Origin: Phycisphaerales bacterium
Lineage (GTDB): Bacteria; Planctomycetota; Phycisphaerae; Phycisphaerales; SM1A02
DNA: 15,559 nucleotides
Assembly: GCA_030748455.1 (NCBI GenBank)
Contig: JASMLY010000035.1
Location: 1 to 15,559 of the forward strand
Reading direction: 5' to 3'
Shown here: positions 7,109 to 14,196 of the stretch, piece after piece
Numbering within the stretch: the stretch's first letter is position 1
Layout of the letters: the number at the start of each line of letters is the position of its first letter
Notes under the pieces: model-generated
What the model was told of the DNA's origin: nothing
Databases searched by the model: none
Seen by the model: the letters and a program-made list of their open reading frames with translations, nothing else
Translations under genes and position numbers: made by a program

Positions 7109-7714
7109 CTACGGCGTTGATTGCCCCTCCATTGAATCAATCTCATCAGTACCGGAAACATCCATATAGGTTCTCAATTTTGCCAAAGCTCTGTGTTGGC
7201 GTGCTAAAACTGTCCCTAGGGGTTCACCAAGTACCTCCGCGATCTGTTTGTAACTTAATCCAGCAGAATGCCGCATATGGATAATGTCTTGATCTTGGCT
7301 AGAGAGCTGCAAAATAGCCGCCCTGAGCCGTTTGACTTGGCTCCTCGTCTCATCTAGTTCTCCCAAATTAGGATCGTGGACACCGCTTGCTAGGACTCCA
7401 ATCGTCTCATTTTCCATGGGGACTGCGTGGCGTTTTTGCCGTCGCATCTCGTCTCGGAGTCGATTGACCGCTATCTGAAAAAGCCAAGAAACGAACTTGC
7501 CTGATTCGGTATAGTCGGAAAGTTTCACAGCAACAGTACAAAACGTCGATTGGGTGATCTCTTCAGAGAGCTCGTCATCGCCGCATTTTGACTTAATCAA
7601 CGCAAAAACACGGTGTGAAAATGCATCGACAATTTTTCTCCACGCTATTTCATCCCCTGTTGCAGCTGCAGTAAGAGCGTCGTGAAGTTCTTGTTTTTCA
7701 AGTGAAATTGCCAT
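7109..7714 (-). CDS. ECF-subfamily RNA polymerase sigma factor
   Basis: Sigma-70 family factor of the extracytoplasmic-function group, 201 residues, the usual size. Region 2 spans about 22-95 and includes ITQSTFCTVAVKL and FVSWLFQIAVNRLRDEMRRQKR, which contact core polymerase and the -10 element. Region 4 spans about 130-185, with LSSQDQDIIHMRHSAGLSYKQIAEVLGEPLGTVLARQHRA as the helix-turn-helix that reads the -35. A short acidic tail follows. It is the first gene of a minus-strand unit with the membrane anti-sigma gene. No Shine-Dalgarno site precedes the ATG, where the sequence is A/T-rich. Autoregulation is common for such factors, but I could not identify a convincing ECF promoter in the 100 bp gap upstream. 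Confidence 0.93.
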   Translation of the reverse strand: MAISLEKQELHDALTAAATGDEIAWRKIVDAFSHRVFALIKSKCGDDELSEEITQSTFCTVAVKLSDYTESGKFVSWLFQIAVNRLRDEMRRQKRHAVPMENETIGVLASGVHDPNLGELDETRSQVKRLRAAILQLSSQDQDIIHMRHSAGLSYKQIAEVLGEPLGTVLARQHRALAKLRTYMDVSGTDEIDSMEGQSTP

Positions 7715-7798
7715 AAATGAAAACGAGTGCGTAGTTGAACGTCTGAGAACTTATCAGATTGCCCTGTGTTTGGCGATACCTAGCCTAGGCAAGCCCCA

Positions 7799-7804
7799 TA
7801 CAAT
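7799..7804 (+). promoter_or_regulatory. Candidate -10 element close to antiporter start
   Basis: TACAAT ends 10 nt before the ATG at 7815, which would leave a leader of only a few bases. No good -35 is seen 17 bp upstream, and the gene has no Shine-Dalgarno site. The 8-bp palindrome GCCTAGGC lies just upstream at 7783-7790. Confidence 0.3.
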
Positions 7805-7814
7805 TCGCCACTTC

Positions 7815-8822
7815 ATGGATTCGATCTTCACATTTGCAGAGAATTTTTACCCAATTTCACTTGTTGTTGGGATTGGATTGCTCATTCTTGGCGGTAATTT
7901 GCTCGTCGAAGGTGGTGTGGCGATTGCAAAGCGGCTTGGGGTGAGCACACTCGTGATTGGATTGACAATTGTTGCCTTTAGTACCAGTTCACCCGAATTA
8001 GCGCTCAATGCAGTTGCTTCCTTCAACGATCACGGGTCGTTGTGCTTCGGAAACATCATTGGATCAAACATCGCAAACATTGGATTAGTGCTTGGGATCG
8101 GAGCATTGATTTGTCGCCTCCCAGTAACAGGGCGAATCGTAAATTGGGAGTTTCCCTGGCTCGTCTTTGCCTCGTTTGCAATCTTCATCACCACACTCGC
8201 ATCGTATTTCATTGATCTTCCATTCTTCCACGACCTAGGGATACCTTGGGCAATTTTCTTTCTCTTGCTGTTTACTATCTCAATGTGGAAGTGGTTCCGA
8301 TTAGGAAAAAGTGAGTCGGAAGTTGCAAAACAAAGTAGTGACGTGACACCTGAGGGGACGGGCTCTTCGATTACAGCGTGGGCCATGCTGCTCGGAGGCT
8401 TGGTGTGCCTCGGAACCGGAGGAAAAGCAACTGAGATCGGCGCAGTTGTCCTTGCAACCCAAATGGGTATCAGTCAGATCGTTATCGGTGGCACCGTTGT
8501 TGCAATCGCAACAAGTTTGCCTGAAGTCGTTACCACAGTCATTGCTGCGAAAAAAAAACACCCAGACCTTGCCGTTGGAAATGTTGTGGGTTCAAACCTG
8601 TTCAATATCTTGTTTGTTCTACCGATCACAATGCTCATTCGTCCAATTGAAATTGCACCGTCCCCTGAACCGTGGGTATACCTTGGTGTGATGCTTTTGA
8701 TCACGATCATCGCCTGGAGAATGACACTCGACGATCGAGTGAAAGCGAAAGAAGGTGGGGTTCTACTCGCGCTCTATGCGTGCTTCTTGGTTGGGATCAC
8801 TGTTTGGAAAAGTATTGGTTAA
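7815..8822 (+). CDS. Calcium/sodium antiporter family membrane protein (CaCA, YrbG type)
   Basis: Cation/Ca2+ exchanger-family protein of 335 residues with about ten membrane segments, exchanging Ca2+ (or K+) for Na+ or H+ at the inner membrane. The two inverted alpha repeats are clear. Alpha-1 has GLTIVAFSTSSPELALN (STSSPE at 56-61) and GNIIGSNIANIG (79-90). Alpha-2 has ATSLPEVVTTVI (232-237) and GNVVGSNLFNI (255-265). The paired acidic residues E61 and E237 and the GSN motifs line the ion site. A hydrophilic linker at about 165-185 joins the halves. The frame is open to a TTG at 7770; the ATG at 7815 is chosen because it starts the first helix directly. No Shine-Dalgarno site is present, so a near-leaderless transcript is possible. 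It converges on dnaB with a 10-bp gap. Confidence 0.92.
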   Translation: MDSIFTFAENFYPISLVVGIGLLILGGNLLVEGGVAIAKRLGVSTLVIGLTIVAFSTSSPELALNAVASFNDHGSLCFGNIIGSNIANIGLVLGIGALICRLPVTGRIVNWEFPWLVFASFAIFITTLASYFIDLPFFHDLGIPWAIFFLLLFTISMWKWFRLGKSESEVAKQSSDVTPEGTGSSITAWAMLLGGLVCLGTGGKATEIGAVVLATQMGISQIVIGGTVVAIATSLPEVVTTVIAAKKKHPDLAVGNVVGSNLFNILFVLPITMLIRPIEIAPSPEPWVYLGVMLLITIIAWRMTLDDRVKAKEGGVLLALYACFLVGITVWKSIG

Positions 8823-8832
8823 CCCAATAGCG

Positions 8833-10332
8833 CTAGATCGTTAAGTCGGAAAAATCGTCATCAGTTGCAAACGGATCAGTGTTTGTACCTTGTGGGACAA
8901 CAGCTGCGAATCCACTGCCACTAGGCGGTGTTACGTCTGTCCGATCATAGAATCTTGTGCAACTTCCTTCCCAAGTTAGTTTAATCGTAGTAGTTGGTCC
9001 ATTCCGTTGTTTCGCAACGATCAACTCTGCAAGAGATTGTTTGTCTTCGTTCTCTGCGATCCAATCAGGGTCGTTTTGATGATAGTACGATTCACGATGC
9101 AACATCGTGACAACGTCCGCATCTTGTTCGATGGAGCCTGATTCGCGTAAATCACTCATGCGAGGTCGGTGCCCTTCTCGTTGTTCGGCTGCACGATTGA
9201 GCTGACTCAGACAGATCACGGGGACATTCAATTCTCTTGCAAGGGCTTTGATGCCACGACTAATCTCGCTGACTTCTTGTTGGCGTGACTCTGCACGTTT
9301 TCCACTCGTCATCAGTTGCATATAGTCGATCACAACAGCACCGATGTCATGGGATTGTTTTAACCGTCTTGCCTTCGCTCGAAGTTGCATAATGGAAAGG
9401 CTAGGTGTGTCATCGATGTAAAATGGAGATTGCATGAGCTCGTCACAAGCGCGAATAATTGCTTGCATGTCACTCTCGCTTAGCATATTCCTTCGTAACT
9501 TATGACCAGAAACTGCTGCTCTTGAACTCAATAGACGCTGAACCAATTGCTGGCGGCTCATCTCCAAACTGAACATCCCCACTGCAGTTCCTGCCATTAC
9601 CATATTTTCTGCAATATTCAGAGCAAGCGCTGTTTTACCCATCGATGGTCGTGCAGCCACAATAATCATTTCGCCTGGTTGAAGGCCACTTGTTATTTCA
9701 TCAAGGTCACTGTATCCAGTAGCCACACCTGTGATCACTCGGCCATCATTCTTCTCGATCTGTTCAATTGCTTCATTGAGAAGTTGTTCTAACGATTCTG
9801 CGTGGCGTTGTTCAGATTGCTGTGCAATACTAAAAATACGGCTTTCTGCAGTATTCAATACTTCTTGCGGTTCGTCTGGCATTGCGTAGGCGTCTTGAAG
9901 AATGCTTCCTGCCGCTGCAATCAACTGCCGAATGACTGATTTTTCTTTCACTAACCTCGCATAGTGCGTCGCGCTAGCCGCACTTGGCACTGCATTTGCG
10001 ACTTCAAGGAGATAGTCAACTCCGCCGACTGCCTCGAGAATATCACGATCTGATGCAAGTTGCTGTAGTTGCACGAGATCCACGGTGGAATACTTGTTAT
10101 ACAACTCCACCATCACATCAAAAATGAGCCCATTTGCTTTGTTAAAAAAGTCGTTTGCACCTTGAATAACTAGCTGTACATCATTCAACACCGATGGGTC
10201 GATGAGCACAGAGCCAAGCAAACTCGCCTCTGCCTCTACAGCGTTTGGCTGTCTGCCATCGAGCAACTGCCCAATCGCTTCATGTTTCGCGCGGGGTTGC
10301 GGAGTCTTTGTTGTGTGGTGTTGTTCGCCCAT
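8833..10332 (-). CDS. dnaB: Replicative DNA helicase DnaB
   Basis: Hexameric 5'-3' helicase that unwinds the replication fork, 499 residues (family usually 450-500). The N-terminal primase-binding domain spans about 28-130, beginning with NAVEAEASLLGSVLIDP. The RecA-like motor follows: Walker A ARPSMGKT (227-234, K233), the glutamate in FSLEMS, Walker B VVIDYMQL (333-340, D336), SQLNRAAEQR, and the late KQRNGPT motif (441-447) with DNA-contacting and arginine-finger residues. There is no intein. The tail after about 460 is Gly/Asp-rich and probably flexible. The ATG at 10332 has AAGGT 8 nt before it; an in-frame GTG at 10389 lacks one. It lies 100 bp after the HU-type gene on the same strand with no terminator seen between, so the two may share the HU promoter. 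Confidence 0.97.
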   Translation of the reverse strand: MGEQHHTTKTPQPRAKHEAIGQLLDGRQPNAVEAEASLLGSVLIDPSVLNDVQLVIQGANDFFNKANGLIFDVMVELYNKYSTVDLVQLQQLASDRDILEAVGGVDYLLEVANAVPSAASATHYARLVKEKSVIRQLIAAAGSILQDAYAMPDEPQEVLNTAESRIFSIAQQSEQRHAESLEQLLNEAIEQIEKNDGRVITGVATGYSDLDEITSGLQPGEMIIVAARPSMGKTALALNIAENMVMAGTAVGMFSLEMSRQQLVQRLLSSRAAVSGHKLRRNMLSESDMQAIIRACDELMQSPFYIDDTPSLSIMQLRAKARRLKQSHDIGAVVIDYMQLMTSGKRAESRQQEVSEISRGIKALARELNVPVICLSQLNRAAEQREGHRPRMSDLRESGSIEQDADVVTMLHRESYYHQNDPDWIAENEDKQSLAELIVAKQRNGPTTTIKLTWEGSCTRFYDRTDVTPPSGSGFAAVVPQGTNTDPFATDDDFSDLTI

Positions 10333-10432
10333 CCTTGAGCACCTTACGTTGAATTCGGGTTCTGTGGATGCAAACGACAGGTCATCCACGCAATACGCAC
10401 ATCGACTGCGAGCAATCTATTCCAAGAAGTGG

Positions 10433-10798
10433 TTATGCTGGTGTTGCCTGTACTGTGTTCTGTGTCACAGTTTCGACAATAGGCATTTCGTTAGTTTCAC
10501 GAGGAAAATCGACCGCAGCTTTCATTACTTTTCCCGGTTTGAATTTCACAGTTCGTCTTGCAGGAACTGGTACTCGTTCAAGTGTTTTAGGATTCTGAGC
10601 CATACGTGGAGCACGTTCATTCAATTCAAAAACACCAAAGTTTCGGAACTCTAACCGGCGACCTTCACTGAGTTCGTGGATCACATCATCGAGGAATCTC
10701 TGGACGATGAGGCGAACATCATTTCGTTTAAATCTTGTTTCATCTGCAATTCTGTCAATCAAATCTTTTTTCGTCGTCGCCGTGTTTGATGTTGTCAT
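10433..10798 (-). CDS. HU/IHF-family DNA-binding protein
   Basis: Nucleoid protein of 121 residues that bends DNA as a dimer. The family pattern is complete: N-terminal helices (TKKDLIDRIADETRFKRNDVRLIVQRFLDDVIHELSEG), the FRNFGVFELNERAPRMAQNPKT strand and DNA-embracing arm with the intercalating proline region, and the final KFKPGK. The NPKT and VPVPARRTVKFKPG spacing is closer to IHF than to HU. A Thr/Val-rich tail of about 20 residues after KPGK, VDFPRETNEMPIVETV and on, is absent from typical 90-100-residue members. The ATG at 10798 is preceded by AGAGG at 9 nt; the TTG at 10807 is not favoured. It is transcribed from a promoter far upstream with a structured leader, and dnaB follows. Confidence 0.93.
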   Translation of the reverse strand: MTTSNTATTKKDLIDRIADETRFKRNDVRLIVQRFLDDVIHELSEGRRLEFRNFGVFELNERAPRMAQNPKTLERVPVPARRTVKFKPGKVMKAAVDFPRETNEMPIVETVTQNTVQATPA

Positions 10799-11033
10799 GT
10801 TCCACAACCTCTACTTTCTTTGATTCAGTTATCTGCAAGATTTTATGCAATGAGCATCACACGCCATCTCTATTCCAAGGAGCAAAGGAAGAGAGTAAAC
10901 AACGCGCGGTGCGTTGTGCGAAGCACACACTGCGAGTTGTTTCATCTCTTCTAAGTGTATAGGCAAAGCTCCCTTTACTTCTCTCTCTACACGCTGGCTC
11001 TCAATCCAACGCCATTGTACTTCCAAGCACAAC
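10799..11033 (-). promoter_or_regulatory. Long structured 5' leader of the HU-type gene
   Basis: With transcription predicted to begin near 11033, about 235 nt would precede the HU-type ATG, far longer than any other leader in the window. It contains the multi-segment hairpin described separately, and no intrinsic terminator before the gene. Short complementary pieces on either side (CAATG with CATTG, GCCA with TGGC) could enclose the hairpin. A 100-codon open frame crosses it but is not credible as a gene. A leader regulator, or a separate RNA made by processing, would both fit. Confidence 0.45.
10878..10973 (-). ncRNA. Long imperfect hairpin, possible structured RNA
   Basis: On the plus strand the pairings are: 10879-10883 with 10968-10972 (5 bp); 10888-10894 with 10945-10951 (7 bp); 10897-10903 with 10936-10942 (7 bp); 10905-10911 with 10928-10934 (7 bp, one G-T); 10915-10919 with 10923-10927 (5 bp, triloop 10920-10922). 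That is about 31 pairs in 94 nt, interrupted by an asymmetric 4/16-nt internal loop, two small mismatches and a 3-nt bulge. Such length is unlikely by chance. The strand is assigned from the upstream promoter; the outer stem gains a G-U pair on the minus strand but an inner one loses a pair. It lacks the hallmarks of SRP RNA, RNase P RNA and tmRNA. A 6S-like RNA (about 180-200 nt with a central bubble) fits in size only. Confidence 0.5.
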
Positions 11034-11039
11034 GAACTT

Positions 11040-11068
11040 AGTATGGTGATTTTCTTGCCAATCGTCAA
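11040..11068 (-). promoter_or_regulatory. Sigma-70-type promoter toward the HU-type gene
   Basis: TTGACG (-35, 11063-11068) and CATACT (-10, 11040-11045) are separated by exactly 17 bp on the minus strand. These are 5/6 and 4/6 matches to the housekeeping consensus and the best promoter pair in the window. The start would fall near 11033. The -35 element lies inside the TCTTG/CAAGA box array. Confidence 0.55.
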
Positions 11069-11098
11069 GACCTTTCTTGCAAAGTCAAGATAATCTTG
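11053..11098. repeat. Array of alternating TCTTG/CAAGA boxes over the HU promoter
   Basis: On the plus strand TCTTG occurs at 11053, 11075 and 11094 and its reverse complement CAAGA at 11066 and 11086. Two CAAGA-TCTTG palindromes (11066-11079, 4-bp spacer; 11086-11098, 3-bp spacer) are centred about 20 bp apart, close to two helical turns. The first covers the -35 element. This looks like a tandem operator for a dimeric regulator, perhaps autoregulation by a DNA-bending protein, but no binder is known. Confidence 0.45.
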
Positions 11099-11226
11099 CA
11101 ATCTTTGTGAGGCGCATGGAACTCCACGCATCTATCATTTCTGAGAATTACTCAGTTCTGCCACAGGAAAAAGAGAAAAAAACACACGTTATTTGAGCAA
11201 AATCGCGGTTCGAGTATTTTTTTTAC

Positions 11227-11255
11227 TTGGATTGCTAGCAAAGCGCGGGTATTAT
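11227..11255 (+). promoter_or_regulatory. Candidate promoter of the trk operon
   Basis: TTGGAT (11227-11232) and TATTAT (11250-11255) are 17 bp apart; the -10 matches 5/6 and the -35 only 3/6. A run of eight T (11217-11224) just upstream could act as an UP-like element. GCGGG (11245-11249) and CCCGC (11258-11262) flank the -10 as a perfect inverted repeat. The expected start gives a leader of about 33 nt. Confidence 0.45.
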
Positions 11256-11294
11256 CCCCCGCCCGAGACATTGGTCGATATTGGGAATACCACT

Positions 11295-12635
11295 ATGAAT
11301 ATCATTATTTGCGGTGCCACTGAAACCGGCGCCCACGCAGCAGAATTTTTCGCCTCACGAGGATCAAACGTCACCGTTGTTGATACCAATCTTGCTGCGC
11401 TTGAATCGTTAGGTGAAACATTAGATATCGCCACGCTCACAGGTCAACCTGCTGCTGCGAACATTCTCAAACAAGCTGGTGCGAGTGATGCCGATGCAAT
11501 CATCGCAGCAACAGAGGTAGATGAAGTCAATTTACTCTGCGCTTCCACCGCATCGTATCTTGGAACTGACCGGACGTTCGCAACGGTGACGCACAGTACT
11601 TTTTTGGATCGAGAAACGCTCGATTATTCACAGATTTTTTCAGTCGATAGTCTTGTCTGTCCTGCATACTCTACAGCCAAAGCGATCGCATCAAGACTAC
11701 GTAATCCTGCGGCGATTACAGTCGAACAACTTGCAGGTCACACCATCGAAGTGCAACTCTTTGAGGCAAGTAGAGGTGCTAGCGGACTCGGTCGTCGTCT
11801 TGCAGATGTAGAACTCCCAGCGGGTGCGCGACTCGCAGCCATCACACGAGGAGAAGACACATATTTGCCAAGTGGGGTGAGCACTGTTGATGCGGGTGAC
11901 CAAGTTCTCCTCGTTGCAAATTCCGATGTCTTCCATGAGGCACGTCGTTTGTTTCGATCAAAAGATGCAGGCAGACGAAACGTAGTCATCATGGGTGGCT
12001 CACCGATAGCAGTCTGGTTATGCAGAGCCCTCAAAAACCGTGGGTTCACAATTCGCCTCTTTGAAACAGAGCGAGAACGAGCAGAAGAGCTCGCAGAAAA
12101 ACTCCCGTGGGTGACCGTATTCCAATCTGACCCAACTGATCCTGGTGTGTTTACTGATGAACACATTGAACACGCAGACGCATTTGTAGCCCTCACGAAG
12201 GATGAGCACAACATTTTGAGCTGCGCTTGGGCTGCAAGTTTGGGAGTTGATCAAACATACCCCGTCGTTCGGAGATCCGATTATGGTCCCTTTATTGAGG
12301 CGATGGGAATCACCAAAACGTTCAATCCTCAAGATCTCGCGGTTCGTGAAATCGAACAGCGGTTTGTTCGTACAAGATTGACACAAGTTGCAGAGCTCGC
12401 CTCGGGTGCACTCTCTATCTACCGAATACGTGTAGGTCGAGATGCCTCTGTCATTGGTACACCACTTGCAAAATTGGATCTCATGCCTGATTGTATGATC
12501 GTCGTCCTCGAGCACGATGAACACAACGGGGTTGTCCCTTCTGCGAGTGAAGTGTTGCAAGAAAATGATGTTGTGTTCGCCGTCGTCAGACGTGGATATG
12601 AACAGGAATTAGGCAAGTTATTTGCCGTGAAATAG
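11295..12635 (+). CDS. trkA: Trk potassium uptake regulatory subunit TrkA
   Basis: Cytoplasmic nucleotide-binding gate of the Trk K+ channel, 446 residues, the usual full-length form with two RCK_N/RCK_C pairs. The first Rossmann unit starts at MNIIICGATETG with acidic D30 at the end of strand 2 (VTVVD), typical for NAD(H) binding; the second starts at VVIMGGSPIA (234-239 region) with E257 after RLFE. Both loops depart from the usual GxGxxG. RCK_C parts lie at about 142-220 and 365-446. The ATG at 11295 is chosen because it begins the first strand; a GGGA site precedes it. The in-frame TTG at 11193 would add 34 unrelated residues across the predicted promoter. trkH follows after 4 bp, so both subunits are made together. 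Confidence 0.95.
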   Translation: MNIIICGATETGAHAAEFFASRGSNVTVVDTNLAALESLGETLDIATLTGQPAAANILKQAGASDADAIIAATEVDEVNLLCASTASYLGTDRTFATVTHSTFLDRETLDYSQIFSVDSLVCPAYSTAKAIASRLRNPAAITVEQLAGHTIEVQLFEASRGASGLGRRLADVELPAGARLAAITRGEDTYLPSGVSTVDAGDQVLLVANSDVFHEARRLFRSKDAGRRNVVIMGGSPIAVWLCRALKNRGFTIRLFETERERAEELAEKLPWVTVFQSDPTDPGVFTDEHIEHADAFVALTKDEHNILSCAWAASLGVDQTYPVVRRSDYGPFIEAMGITKTFNPQDLAVREIEQRFVRTRLTQVAELASGALSIYRIRVGRDASVIGTPLAKLDLMPDCMIVVLEHDEHNGVVPSASEVLQENDVVFAVVRRGYEQELGKLFAVK

Positions 12636-12639
12636 TGGT

Positions 12640-14196
12640 ATGAATTACCGACTGATTCTCAGACAACTTGGATTGCTAGTGTTCGTTCTCAGTGGGTTGC
12701 TGTTACTCATCTGGGGTTGGTCTGCTATTCAATTTGAACTGATCGAAGACCGATCGCTTGCAACTCACTTGCCGATTTTGCTCTCTGCAGCATTCGGGAT
12801 TGCTCTTGCTAGCGTGTTTCTCATTCTTGGAAAGAAGCGATCAACTGAACAAGGCACAGGGTCGATGGGACGACGCGAAGCGCTTCTGCTTGTGTCAACA
12901 AGTTGGCTTGTTGGTGCGATTGTGTCTGCATCACCGTTTTTGCTTTGGGCGAGGATGGCAGCAGAAAAAGACCACCCCTTCCACTCGATCGTCAATTGTT
13001 TTTTCGAGGCAATGAGCGGCCTTACCACAACAGGCGCAACAGTATTGACTGATATTTCAACGCTCCCTGAGCCACTCTTGTTGTGGCGTTCACTCATTCA
13101 ATGGCTCGGTGGACTTGGCATTGTTGTGCTTTTTGTCGCTGTACTGCCTAGCCTAGGAGTTGGTGCAAAAAAACTATTCCGTGTAGAAGCACCAGGCCCT
13201 GATCCCGAAGGTGTCAGACCTCACATCCGTGAAACCGCGCGGGTGCTTTGGATGATTTACGTCGGCATGACGATTGTAGAAATCATCGCGTACCGAATAG
13301 CTGGCATGCAATGGTTTGATGCAACTTGTCACTCGTTTGCCACCCTCGCAACAGGTGGGTTTAGCACGCAAAATGCAAGCTTGGGACAGTATAACTCTCG
13401 TTGGATCGATGTGATCACAATCTTTTTTATGGTTCTCGCCGGTGCAAACTTTGGGTTGTATTACGCTGCATTTCGTGGCAAACTTAAAACAATTTGGTCA
13501 GATCCCGAGTTTCGCTTTTACATCTTTTTATTGTTTGGCGGATCAGCAATTGTGTTCTTCGCTCTGATCGGTAGTAGTGAACCCCTTCTATCTACAACTG
13601 GTGAAATTGAAAGCTCCTCTATTGGAAATACGGTGACACAAAGCGTGTTTACTGTAGTCTCGCAACAAACAACAACTGGTTTTTGCACGACTGATTTTGA
13701 CACATGGCCGTTTGTCGCAAAAGCGGTTTTGATTATGTTGATGTTTGTGGGAGGGTGCGCAGGTTCGACTGGCGGCGGAATCAAAGTGATCCGTATTTGG
13801 CTTGCATTCAAAGTCATGCTCAGTGAACTCGAGCGAGCCTTTCGGCCAAATGTTGTCCGTCCACTTAAAGTAGGAAAATCTGCAATCGACCCCGAGCTTA
13901 AACTCGCAACGATTGCGTATGTACTTGGCATAATTGTTCTATTCGTCGCAGGTTCTGGTGCGTTGATGGTACTTGAGTCTGGTAACCCGGATTGTGATTT
14001 TACAACGGCATCGACTGCTTCCATTGCAACAATTTGTACTGTTGGTCCCGGTCTTGCAAAAGTCGGAGCAACCCAAAATTATGTATGGTTTAGTGACGCA
14101 TCCAAGTTGGTGCTTTGTGTTCTGATGGCGATCGGTCGGCTCGAAGTCTTCGCTGTTCTCGTGTTGTTCACTCCACGGTTCTGGCGTTCATCATGA
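12640..14196 (+). CDS. trkH: Trk potassium transporter membrane subunit TrkH
   Basis: Ion-conducting subunit of the Trk K+ uptake system, 518 residues in the inner membrane. The four pore-loop repeats are recognisable: SGLTTTGATVL (126-136), ATLATGGFSTQN (234-245), SQQTTTGFCTTDF (341-353) and ICTVGPGLAKVG (465-476), each with the filter glycine (G132, G239 or G240, G347, G469). GGCAGSTGGGIKVIR (371-385) matches the mid-membrane loop that gates the channel in TrkH/KtrB. Two N-terminal helices precede the pore units, as in TrkH and unlike shorter KtrB. The start lies 4 bp after the trkA stop with only a weak site, so translation is probably coupled. Its TGA overlaps the next start as ATGA. Confidence 0.96.
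   Translation: MNYRLILRQLGLLVFVLSGLLLLIWGWSAIQFELIEDRSLATHLPILLSAAFGIALASVFLILGKKRSTEQGTGSMGRREALLLVSTSWLVGAIVSASPFLLWARMAAEKDHPFHSIVNCFFEAMSGLTTTGATVLTDISTLPEPLLLWRSLIQWLGGLGIVVLFVAVLPSLGVGAKKLFRVEAPGPDPEGVRPHIRETARVLWMIYVGMTIVEIIAYRIAGMQWFDATCHSFATLATGGFSTQNASLGQYNSRWIDVITIFFMVLAGANFGLYYAAFRGKLKTIWSDPEFRFYIFLLFGGSAIVFFALIGSSEPLLSTTGEIESSSIGNTVTQSVFTVVSQQTTTGFCTTDFDTWPFVAKAVLIMLMFVGGCAGSTGGGIKVIRIWLAFKVMLSELERAFRPNVVRPLKVGKSAIDPELKLATIAYVLGIIVLFVAGSGALMVLESGNPDCDFTTASTASIATICTVGPGLAKVGATQNYVWFSDASKLVLCVLMAIGRLEVFAVLVLFTPRFWRSS

Noticed and set aside
7779..7789. CCTAGCCTAGG, repeated identically inside trkH at 13147-13157
   Set aside because: The second copy is ordinary trkH coding sequence, so a shared 11-mer is most likely chance and not a mobile or regulatory repeat.
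10333..10389. 19-residue longer DnaB from the GTG at 10389
   Set aside because: The ATG at 10332 has AAGGT at good spacing, and the added residues do not resemble the DnaB N-terminus.
10829..11131. 100-codon minus-strand open frame in the gap upstream of the HU-type gene
   Set aside because: It crosses the long hairpin and the predicted promoter, has no ribosome-binding site, and its composition shows no domain or protein-like pattern.
11205..11216. GCGGTTCGAGTA resembling a tRNA T-arm
   Set aside because: No matching acceptor, D-arm or anticodon arm can be drawn around it, and it is followed by a T8 run.
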